Assembly (NCBI GenBank): GCA_947178255.1
Contig: CAMWXP010000003.1
Span: 1 to 64,000 of the forward strand
Length of the DNA stretch: 64,000 bases
Origin: an uncultured Clostridia bacterium
Lineage (GTDB): Bacteria > Bacillota > Clostridia > Christensenellales > Pumilibacteraceae
Reading direction: 5' to 3'
The position numbers were made by a program, and so were the translations under genes. Positions 9,201 through 15,164 of the stretch are shown piece by piece; position 1 is the stretch's first letter, and each line of letters opens with the position of its first letter. A model generated the notes under the pieces. It saw only the letters and a list, made by a program, of their open reading frames with translations, searched no databases and was not told where the DNA came from.

Positions 9201-10540
9201 GCGTATACGCCCGTAACGTTGTACGACGTGCCGTCGGCGCGCGGCGCGAACGTAACGCGCTTTATAATGGCGGGCTCGCTGTCCGACACGTTGCCGTAAT
9301 ACATTCCGACAGCGGCGGTATGCTTGTAAAGCTTTTTGCCGGTAAGCTCACCGTTAAGATAAAGGTTACCGTCGGAGTCCATCTTGTTATACGTGTTTTG
9401 AGGGAAGCCGTCCGAACCGATGCGCGTGTTGATTGTAGTCAGCTTCCAGCTTTCGTTAATAACCGCTTGTCTTTGAGCTTCGTCGTAAGACGTGCCACTG
9501 CCGTACGTGGGATAAGCGGATATAGTGCCGTTTGCTACCAATCCCTCGTCGCTCGTTCCTGTGGGAATCTTGCGCGCGACCGTGCCGAGGTATTCCGCAT
9601 TGTACCCTACCTTGGTGCGGTTTTTGTAAGTGTTAACGTACGAACCATCGCTAAAATCGTCCTCGCCGACAAAAGCATTGTCCGAAGGTTTTGTGCCATA
9701 CAAAGAGGCGTCGTTGTGCCATGCGTAAATTCCGTCGTTGGGTGCGCCACCGTTGCACGATACAAGCGATACCGTAAGTATCACCACAACAATCGCTACC
9801 GCAAGCACAACGCCAACTATGGCCAATATCATTTTGGTTTTGGGCGACATAGCTGCCAAAACACCGCCGCCTTTGCCTTTGCCATTGCCGCTTTTTTTGC
9901 TATTGGACTTGCTCGACTTTTTGTCGGTCTTGACCGCTGCCGCCTTTGCTTTGCCCTTAGCCTCGGGCTTTGCCGCCGTTTCGGCTTTGGCATTTGCGGG
10001 CTTTACGGGAGTAGCCGCGGGCTTTTCAGCCGGCGTAGACTTAGTAGGCGCGGGCGCTGCCTTTGCCTCGGGCGTCGCGGGTTTAGCCGCCGCAGGTGCG
10101 GGCTTTGCCGCGGGCGTTATAGGTTTTACCGCAGGCTCGGGCCTTGCAGGCGCCGAGGTCGCGGGCTTTGCCGCTGTCGGCGCAGGCCTTGCCGCAGGCG
10201 CAGGACGCGTTGTCGTAGCCGCGGGCTTTGCCGCGGGTACAACAGGCTTTGCCGCCGTGGGTGCGGGTCTTGTCGCGGGCGTTATCGGTTTAACCGCAGG
10301 CGCGGGCTTTGCAGGCGCCGTGGCCGCAGGCTTTGCCGCGGGCGTAACAGGCTTCGCCGTCGTAGCCGTCGGTCTTGCCGCGGGCGCAGGACGCGCTGCC
10401 GTCGTGGCGGGTTTTGCCGTCGGTGCCGCCGGTTTTGCCGCAGGCGTTATGGGTTTAACGGTAGTGGGTTTTGCAGGTGCTTTGCCCGCCGCCGTAGGTG
10501 TTGTCGATTTTACCGGAGGTGTATTTTTGTTATCTACCAC
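6236..10540 (-). CDS. Membrane-anchored M60-like metallopeptidase with Pro/Ala/Lys-rich cytoplasmic tail
   Basis: The protein is 1434 residues. Residues 1-200 are almost only Pro, Ala, Lys and Thr (AAKPA/TPAAKPA units), followed by a Lys/Ser/Gly stretch. One transmembrane helix (about 236-262) would leave the long N-terminal tail inside and the rest outside. The outer part contains the zinc motif HEYNH at about 668-672 with a downstream acidic region, as in M60/enhancin-type peptidases that cleave mucins, then glycan-binding-like beta domains (a F5/8C-like segment near 1250-1340 and another C-terminal module). The start is a GTG at 10540 with AAGGAG (10548-10553) seven bases upstream. Substrate is inferred from family only. 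Confidence 0.8.
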   Translation of the reverse strand: MVDNKNTPPVKSTTPTAAGKAPAKPTTVKPITPAAKPAAPTAKPATTAARPAPAARPTATTAKPVTPAAKPAATAPAKPAPAVKPITPATRPAPTAAKPVVPAAKPAATTTRPAPAARPAPTAAKPATSAPARPEPAVKPITPAAKPAPAAAKPATPEAKAAPAPTKSTPAEKPAATPVKPANAKAETAAKPEAKGKAKAAAVKTDKKSSKSNSKKSGNGKGKGGGVLAAMSPKTKMILAIVGVVLAVAIVVVILTVSLVSCNGGAPNDGIYAWHNDASLYGTKPSDNAFVGEDDFSDGSYVNTYKNRTKVGYNAEYLGTVARKIPTGTSDEGLVANGTISAYPTYGSGTSYDEAQRQAVINESWKLTTINTRIGSDGFPQNTYNKMDSDGNLYLNGELTGKKLYKHTAAVGMYYGNVSDSEPAIIKRVTFAPRADGTSYNVTGVYAPAGEIIKIEISQAHMQATGGIEVMIGQALYNHKANNIWAARNINRMPVILNTWVVNADNSTYDSERQVYTAYVGSFYGGPIYIYNENVTFSVTISGGVRYAHYILGYTTPEDYAENLKSSVPYFDLEVRENGVLHSGPRSSVGEGLLTYNNIYKAAVLWEKIALVSTQRVKQGIVFIYDPFVAAGAAVAFPGQMSVNCPADWMNGSLNYDAFVRSGSWGNVHEYNHNFQGYGCGGADGEVTNNAISLVEYSLFTEVSGSRNIGAYGGGGLSGWNCYTSATWALNRVKTGEISSTNGLALYATLLHNFGQEAFMTVGGRDLAYFQNWGNVTHHNMSYYTQMISAYATADYSSLAESQKDYPMFVPVSSVYQTGRSYVYDNQKRYITTMQPYKIKFGETIDVDMRKYTVNENGMYQHGSVVIPDGFSYTIKKVVAPQYGALTNKGDNVYSYTPASNYLRSGKMVVTLAITKDDRAFSVEDVDLVLEFEQSHEMNKNILTRTIYTFTEDTLPESATAAFESDYDGYEEKEVVDNINPTQNGNTEVWSYDALPANTYYEIKGKLYVPETAKYRIALRGRWDCALYVAVNADSNYTLKAKIKTDASHANFYLDNPETYFDETFTAGDWIYFKAVLKCENRGGKNAYIGLGSGEYTMPQGTINEDGQLVDGNGNVIENAQATVSVSYSNAYRSTYEIINSNFTSEYFFLRDYRYTYRSEDVEYHEVEQSIVEHNFLHWSAEYKIENLFDGNPNTTAHSAQHVSGKPETSVNADNPFRLSVQLDNPITANAFIVYARNDSANKTGLPQNFTLEFRDKPDGKIVATKTFTGATHANGADLEVALGEHITFGYYTLTVTKTENDYFVASAIGFATRRALVNGTVFEADNEMFRYDGRWAIDQGFYTFGHIYNGNDNATMKFTFTGKAFAIFSYKSEQYGGMEVFIDGKSAGKVSLKGEGNGSQMVFLSEDLDDGKHTVEIRCNNETANIDNIVLWK

Positions 10541-10629
10541 GATAAAACTCCTTACTTTTAGTAAGCATATTAGCTCATAATATATAATAACACAAAAAAT
10601 ATCTAAATGCAAACATTTATAAGAAATAT

Positions 10630-10693
10630 AATATCACTAATCACTTTTAGCCGTCAGGCTAAAAATATCACTGCGCGTAAGCGCAATATCACT
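10630..10693. repeat. ATATCACT hairpin repeats, family D copy 1
   Basis: Three AATATCACT words alternate with small hairpins (TTTTAGCCGTCAGGCTAAAA and TGCGCGTAAGCGCA). The same pattern occurs at 39828-39999. Confidence 0.65.
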
Positions 10694-10697
10694 CACC

Positions 10698-10728
10698 AAA
10701 AATCCCACCGCCGTAAGCAGTGGGATTT
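10698..10728 (-). terminator. Terminator of the 1005-residue lipoprotein gene
   Basis: AAATCCCAC and GTGGGATTT arms around an 11-nt loop, 15 bases past the stop codon of the gene to the right. Confidence 0.75.
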
Positions 10729-10742
10729 AACGTTATTGCATA

Positions 10743-13700
10743 TTACGCGGTTTCGGTTACGCGATTTAATATAACGTTGGCGTCGTCGCCGGAAATAATC
10801 AGCTTTTGAATCGGTTCGGTTTGTTCGGAAAAATTACCCATGTAATTGACGTACGAATAATTTATTTTGGATATTTTGACGGTAAATCTTGTGCGACTAG
10901 CCGTCGTTTCGTAATTCCTGATAGTTACCTTAACGGGTTCGGCGTCGTCCACTTTTAGCGTCATACCCGTTTCGGTTACGGTAAGCACGAATTTTACGCC
11001 GTCGCTCCTCGTCCCCTCGTACACGCCTATAAACAGCTCGGGAACGGTAAACGTGTCGTAGCCTTCGTCCGGATCGTAGTCGTCGCGCAGCAGCTCGACT
11101 TCTATGCCGTCGTCGCCCGTCTTGTCGTTTTTGAACGTGATAATATTGTAATTACCGTCGTCGTTGATATTATCGACAGAGCCGTACAGATAGAAGATTT
11201 TGCCGTTGATTGACACCTTTATCACCGAGGGATTTTGCTCGTCGAACTCCAAGATTTCCGCGGTGTACTCGTTGCTCGACATATCGATAAGCGCGAAAAT
11301 TCCGTCATCGTCTATGGATAACGAGTAGAACACGCCGTTGGGTATATCGCTGAACGTGTAATCGCCGTAAAACGCTTCGGGAATATCCACCTTTACTACC
11401 GGCGGCGCAGCGGGATCGTCGTCTGCCGTCCGAGAAAGAGTTACGTCGGCACCGTCACCCGCAAAATAAACGCCGTCTCTACCGTACGGATCTTGCGCTA
11501 TTGCGTAGCTTTCGCCGTTCAGCTTGAAGTTGATGACCGTGCCCATAGTATCGTCTTCGCCTACCGACACGTCGGCTGCAACGTACTGCTTGTTATCTAT
11601 TTGTACGGTAACGCCGTTGAGAGTAACAACCACCTTGTATTGAACAAGGCCGTCGGCCGTATACGTACCTACAAATGTTTGCGGTATTATAAATCCGTTT
11701 TGCACTTTGGACATGACGTACGTTTGCGACATCATACCCGAGTTGAGCGCACGTACGGAAAGCACCGTCTTGCCCTGCAACTGACCCAAAATAAGCCTGT
11801 AAGTGTAGTCGCCGCGCAGCGCTACCAAACCCTCGGTTTCGTCATACGACAGCACTTTGAGCATGTTCGTCCCGAACGTGATCTTGTTGTAGGCTATCGT
11901 TACGCTGTTGGCATTTTCGTCCTGCCACACGCCGTTATACGCTTCGGGGATTTCCACGGCGTCCAGTTCGATATTGGTTACAACGTACGACCTGTTGTCC
12001 AGTACCACGGCAAGCTGTTTTTCGGACATGTACATTACGTAACATTCTTTACCGTTAACCGTTCCGCTGAATATCTGCTGCGTGGCGGAATAAGTGGAAA
12101 TAACCATAGGCACGTTGTTTACGCTTATGCCGTCGGTAGTCACCTTTACCACAATATTTCGGTCTGTGTATATTCCTACGTAACTGTCGAACACGCTTTC
12201 CTTGACGTAGTCGTCAAACGATAACGGCATAGTGGTTTCGTCCCACGCCGAATACGTGACAGTGCGCTTGACCAACGCGCCGTAAACGTAATAGTACATT
12301 TCCACTTGGTACAGCTTTCCGTCCTTCAACGTAATCTGTACGCTAAGCGTATAGTTGCGGTACAAAATAATATTGTCGGCACCGTCCGAAAAGTGTACGA
12401 GCACGTCGCTAGTGTACCGTATGCAATCGCTTTGCAGCGTGTAAACCTCGCCGTCGTTTTGGAATATTTCGGGCGCAAAACCGCCAAAGTCTGCGCGCAT
12501 CGCTTTGACCGTCGGATAATTGACGGCGTCGCCTATAACGACTTTGCCTTTCTTTTCCTCGCTGTCCTTTTCGCCGCCGATACGGAAGGAATACACCCGC
12601 ATTCCGTCCTCGTTGTCGGGAGTTAAATTCTTTTCGACGTAACCCGCTTCCCAGCCCGTGCAAGAGTCGTAGATTGCCGTTTCGGTAACGTACACGTCGT
12701 ATTCCAAATCCTCATAGCCCGCTTCCTGCTCGTATATATGCGCCGTGTAGTTTTTAGCCTCGCTCGCCGCTTGCAGCGCGTTTTTGAGCGCGGTGTGCGC
12801 CGCAGTCGTCGCGTACGGCGTAAGCGCATCGGGATCGACGGCCGCCGTTCCCCATCCGCTAACCGTAAACGCGTAGCTGGAAGTGTAATAGTATTCGTTA
12901 CCCTCGGGGCCGCGCTTAATGCGGTCGGTAACGATATTTATTCTTGTCACCTTTCCGTCCCTGATCGTCACGGTAAAGCTTGCTATATCCTCCACCCAGC
13001 CTGTAATTGCGGTGGCCGCCTTTTTGGCTTTGGCTGCGTCGGTAAGCGCAAAAATATTTTCGGTATCGGTCGCCGCAAAGTCGGCAGCTGTCAACGCTTT
13101 AAACGGATTGTCGTAATCGGCAAACGCCTCGTCCTCGTCGGGGCTGTTGTATTCCATCTTGTTGTCAATGGTGTGATACGGCTCGGCAAGCTTGCCGTCC
13201 TTGTCCACGTAAACACTGTCGTACAAAACCCTGCCGGTTTCGTCGTCCATTTCGACGATATTCACCGCGCCGTCGCCGAACACCGTAGTTACGTTGTTGA
13301 CATGCGGGTCTTGACCCTCCTCCTTGTACGTGTAAGACCCCACCGCCATAAACGTGGTTTTTACGCTTTTAAACGCCTCGGCAAAAAGCTCCTCCGGCGT
13401 TTTTTTGTTGTCGTCGTCATCGTCGTCGTCTTTCGATTTTTTGAACGTGGCTTGAACCAAAGTATTGGAGCTTACGGAAAACGTATAACTGCCGTTGTCA
13501 AGCTCGCAGCTCTCGCCGTTGACTATAAAGCGGTCAAGCTCGTAGCCCTCGTTTGCTTCCACGTTGATTACAGCCTTGTCGCCGGCCGCGAACTCGGTTT
13601 TGGCTTTGCCGTCCTCGGCGGTAACAGACACCGTACCCTGCTCGGAATTATAATCGGCGATTACCTTGTACGTAACGCCGTCATCTCCGCACGCCGCAGT

Positions 13701-13760
13701 AAACAGCGACAGCGCGAGTATAACAGTCAATATTATTGCGGTAAGAATTTTCCTTTTCAT
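10743..13760 (-). CDS. Large secreted lipoprotein with internal beta-repeats
   Basis: The 1005-residue product starts at the ATG at 13760 with GGAGGG five bases upstream. A signal peptide ends in the lipobox LFTAAC. Residues about 30-95 look like a divergent InlB-type beta-repeat (YNSEQGTVSV...GYELDRFIVNG), then comes an Asp/Lys linker (KDDDDDDDNKK). The C-terminal half contains at least four related units of about 100 residues beginning F-G-Y-(T/D)-, for example FVGTYTADG, FYGDYTFSD and FIGVYEGTR. It is probably attached to the outer face of the membrane. No catalytic motif is seen and I cannot name a function. It has its own terminator. Confidence 0.8.
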   Translation of the reverse strand: MKRKILTAIILTVILALSLFTAACGDDGVTYKVIADYNSEQGTVSVTAEDGKAKTEFAAGDKAVINVEANEGYELDRFIVNGESCELDNGSYTFSVSSNTLVQATFKKSKDDDDDDDNKKTPEELFAEAFKSVKTTFMAVGSYTYKEEGQDPHVNNVTTVFGDGAVNIVEMDDETGRVLYDSVYVDKDGKLAEPYHTIDNKMEYNSPDEDEAFADYDNPFKALTAADFAATDTENIFALTDAAKAKKAATAITGWVEDIASFTVTIRDGKVTRINIVTDRIKRGPEGNEYYYTSSYAFTVSGWGTAAVDPDALTPYATTAAHTALKNALQAASEAKNYTAHIYEQEAGYEDLEYDVYVTETAIYDSCTGWEAGYVEKNLTPDNEDGMRVYSFRIGGEKDSEEKKGKVVIGDAVNYPTVKAMRADFGGFAPEIFQNDGEVYTLQSDCIRYTSDVLVHFSDGADNIILYRNYTLSVQITLKDGKLYQVEMYYYVYGALVKRTVTYSAWDETTMPLSFDDYVKESVFDSYVGIYTDRNIVVKVTTDGISVNNVPMVISTYSATQQIFSGTVNGKECYVMYMSEKQLAVVLDNRSYVVTNIELDAVEIPEAYNGVWQDENANSVTIAYNKITFGTNMLKVLSYDETEGLVALRGDYTYRLILGQLQGKTVLSVRALNSGMMSQTYVMSKVQNGFIIPQTFVGTYTADGLVQYKVVVTLNGVTVQIDNKQYVAADVSVGEDDTMGTVINFKLNGESYAIAQDPYGRDGVYFAGDGADVTLSRTADDDPAAPPVVKVDIPEAFYGDYTFSDIPNGVFYSLSIDDDGIFALIDMSSNEYTAEILEFDEQNPSVIKVSINGKIFYLYGSVDNINDDGNYNIITFKNDKTGDDGIEVELLRDDYDPDEGYDTFTVPELFIGVYEGTRSDGVKFVLTVTETGMTLKVDDAEPVKVTIRNYETTASRTRFTVKISKINYSYVNYMGNFSEQTEPIQKLIISGDDANVILNRVTETA

Positions 13761-13960
13761 ATTACCCTCCACATAAAAACAGCACCGAAAAACATATCTT
13801 CGACGCCATTGTCAATAGGATTTTCGTCAAAAAAGCCGTGTGCTTTTTTCCGAGTATTTGCAACAATATAACATATACGCACATTATCCGTCAAGCGAAT
13901 TATGTATATAATTGTATATAACCCAAATTGAAAAAATAAATACTAACCGCGCAAAAACGG

Positions 13961-13989
13961 TTGACAACCGCAATAATATTTGGTATTAT
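13961..13989 (+). promoter_or_regulatory. Promoter of the tRNA-Ala/tRNA-Ile operon
   Basis: TTGACA (13961-13966), 17 nt, TATTAT (13984-13989). The expected start point near 13996 is about five bases before tRNA-Ala. The 13761-13960 stretch upstream shows nothing further. Confidence 0.8.
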
Positions 13990-14000
13990 ATCATTCGCAT

Positions 14001-14076
14001 GGGGATTTAGCTCAGTTGGTAGAGCATCTGCTTTGCAAGCAGAGGGTCAGCGGTTCGAGTCCGCTAATCTCCACCA
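14001..14076 (+). tRNA. tRNA-Ala (TGC)
   Basis: Full cloverleaf with encoded CCA. The acceptor arms GGGGATT and AATCTCC pair with one G-U; the anticodon stem CTGCT/AGCAG carries loop TTTGCAA with anticodon TGC; the T loop is TTCGAGT. Confidence 0.95.
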
Positions 14077-14080
14077 ATAT

Positions 14081-14101
14081 AATATAGGAATGTAGCTCAG
14101 C
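14081..14101 (+). pseudogene. 5' fragment of tRNA-Ile
   Basis: AATATAGGAATGTAGCTCAG plus one base here is an exact 21-bp copy of 14156-14176, the leader and first 16 bases of tRNA-Ile. After it the sequence is unrelated, so only the acceptor 5' strand and the start of the D arm remain. It looks like the scar of a past duplication or excision. Confidence 0.8.
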
Positions 14102-14160
14102 TGTCGGGCAGCGCAATGATACGCTACGCGACCAACACACAAACAACAACATTTTAATAT

Positions 14161-14237
14161 AGGAATGTAGCTCAGCAGGTTAGAGCACCACCCTGATAAG
14201 GTGGGGGTCGGTGGTTCGAGTCCACTCATTCCTACCA
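14161..14237 (+). tRNA. tRNA-Ile (GAT)
   Basis: Acceptor AGGAATG pairs with CATTCCT; anticodon stem CCACC/GGTGG holds loop CTGATAA with anticodon GAT; CCA is encoded. Ala and Ile tRNAs side by side recall an rRNA spacer, but no rRNA is present. Confidence 0.95.
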
Positions 14238-14281
14238 CGAAATAGCGCCCTTGCGGCGCTTTTTTCGTGGTAGGAATGAGT
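14224..14281 (+). terminator. tRNA operon terminator with long inverted repeat of the tRNA-Ile 3' end
   Basis: The inner hairpin GCGCCCTTGCGGCGC plus T-tract is a usual terminator. It is enclosed by perfect 19-bp arms (14224-14242 and 14263-14281): the last bases of tRNA-Ile reappear inverted after the T-tract. Confidence 0.8.
14233..14268. repeat. 36-bp direct repeat, left copy (attL-like)
   Basis: Runs from TACCACGAAATAGCG to CTTTTTTCGT, spanning the encoded tRNA 3' end and its terminator. Confidence 0.85.
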
Positions 14282-14472
14282 AGCAAGACCATGCGGTGCG
14301 GAGAAAAGCCTATCAAAACATGTACCGCTCGCCCACCGCATGGTTCGCTAGGCGCTTGCGCTGTATAGCCGTACAAACTATTTAAGCAAAAATAATCGTT
14401 AGCTAATACAGAGCAAAAAAAATGGAACGCAAAGCCCGCCCGCGCTGTTCGCGGGCATTCCACTCATTCAAC

Positions 14473-14502
14473 GAAAATAGGACGCATAAGCGTCCTTTTT
14501 TC
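14473..14502 (-). terminator. Terminator of the leftward HTH gene
   Basis: AGGACGC and GCGTCCT arms with a 4-nt loop, flanked by A and T tracts, six bases past the stop codon. The 14282-14472 stretch between this and the tRNA holds no supported gene, only an inverted CCATGCGGTG/CACCGCATGG pair. Confidence 0.8.
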
Positions 14503-14507
14503 GTTTA

Positions 14508-14708
14508 TTACTCTACAAATAATTTGCAAATAGGAACGTTCATTGTCTTTGCAATTCTAAAAAGATTAATCATATCAAAATCCTGATTAGTCATTATTTT
14601 ATTAAATGTATAAATGCTTATTTTACATAGCTTACAAAACTTCGTTTTGTTTAAATTGTTAGCTTTTATATAGCTATTGATTAGTGCTGTATTGACCGCA
14701 TTATCCAT
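14508..14708 (-). CDS. Small HTH protein of the islet
   Basis: A 66-residue protein whose pattern (NKTKFCKLCKISIYTFNKIM, then DMINLFRIAKTMNVPICKLF) matches the compact XRE-type HTH in which only the DNA-binding domain is kept. It is AT-rich, unlike the surrounding genes. It faces away from the other HTH gene across a 105-bp region that holds two shared operators, an arrangement like a CI/Cro pair. A GAGGCGAT ribosome site precedes the ATG. Confidence 0.7.
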   Translation of the reverse strand: MDNAVNTALINSYIKANNLNKTKFCKLCKISIYTFNKIMTNQDFDMINLFRIAKTMNVPICKLFVE

Positions 14709-14745
14709 AATCGCCTCTCAAAGCATAATGATAATTATATTGTAC

Positions 14746-14792
14746 TATTACCGATTGGTAATAGTCAAGTATTTTATTACCATTTGGTATAA
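14746..14792. promoter_or_regulatory. Paired TATTACC-N4-GGTA(A/T)(T/A)A operators
   Basis: TATTACC-GATT-GGTAATA (14746-14763) is a perfect dyad, and TATTACC-ATTT-GGTATAA (14775-14792) is a close copy 29 bp further on. They lie between the divergent regulators and likely bind one or both products. Confidence 0.75.
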
Positions 14793-14813
14793 AATATTAT
14801 TGAGGTGATAACT

Positions 14814-15017
14814 ATGAACAAATTTGCAGAGAGATTAAAAGAGCTTAGAATTGAAAAAAATCTTTCTCAAAACGAGTTGTCAAAACAAATCGGTATTAGC
14901 GTTGCTTGTATAAACAGATGGGAAAACAATTTACGCATACCGAATATTGATAGCATAATGATTCTCTGCAAATTCTTCGGTTGTACTGCCGATTATTTAA
15001 TTGGATTAGAAGATTAA
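14814..15017 (+). CDS. XRE-family transcriptional regulator of the islet
   Basis: A 67-residue Cro/C1-type regulator: FAERLKELRIEKNLSQNELSKQIGISVACINRWENNLRIPNIDSIMILCKFFGCTADYLIGLED contains the complete five-helix domain and ends in the usual CTADYLIGLED. The ATG at 14814 is preferred over an upstream GTG because TGAGGTG (14801-14807) is its ribosome site. It is AT-rich and probably represses from the paired operators just upstream. Confidence 0.9.
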   Translation: MNKFAERLKELRIEKNLSQNELSKQIGISVACINRWENNLRIPNIDSIMILCKFFGCTADYLIGLED

Positions 15018-15044
15018 ATGAATTTGTTTTAGGCGATAATGCAT

Positions 15045-15080
15045 TACCACGAAATAGCGCCCTTGCGGCGCTTTTTTCGT
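15045..15080. repeat. 36-bp direct repeat, right copy (attR-like)
   Basis: Identical to 14233-14268, 27 bp after the XRE stop, and it serves as that gene's terminator. The similarity stops sharply on both sides, except that both are followed at a short distance by ATGCGGTGCGG. Confidence 0.85.
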
Positions 15081-15128
15081 TGGCGGGAATATGCGGTGCG
15101 GTAATTTATAAAAATTATCCGTACCGTA

Positions 15129-15157
15129 TTGCGCTTTTTATCTTTTTGTTATATACT
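15129..15157 (+). promoter_or_regulatory. polA: Promoter of polA, abutting the start codon
   Basis: TTGCGC (15129-15134), 17 nt, TATACT (15152-15157), then seven bases to the ATG at 15165. No Shine-Dalgarno is present. Confidence 0.55.
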
Positions 15158-15164
15158 ATTCAGT

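Larger units (their letters stand above)
14233..15080. mobile_element. Putative islet at the tRNA-Ile 3' end
   Basis: A 36-bp exact direct repeat bounds the islet (14233-14268 and 15045-15080). The left copy comprises the final five bases of tRNA-Ile and its terminator. Between them are two divergent small HTH genes in AT-rich DNA unlike the flanks. This layout is that of an element integrated at a tRNA 3' end, but no integrase is present, so it would be a remnant or an element mobilised in trans. Confidence 0.55.

Noticed and set aside
8285-10561. Long + strand frame of 758 codons opposite the M60-like gene
   Set aside because: It is the mirror of the Pro/Ala/Lys-rich and following codons, very Arg/Val-rich, without ribosome site or known motif.
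14001-14237. Part of an rRNA operon
   Set aside because: Ala and Ile tRNAs often lie in the 16S-23S spacer, but no 16S or 23S sequence is present on either side.
14047-14463. 138-codon minus frame across the tRNAs containing SGLEPPTPTLSG
   Set aside because: This phrase is the well-known false translation of antisense tRNA sequence; the region is tRNA-Ile and its terminator.
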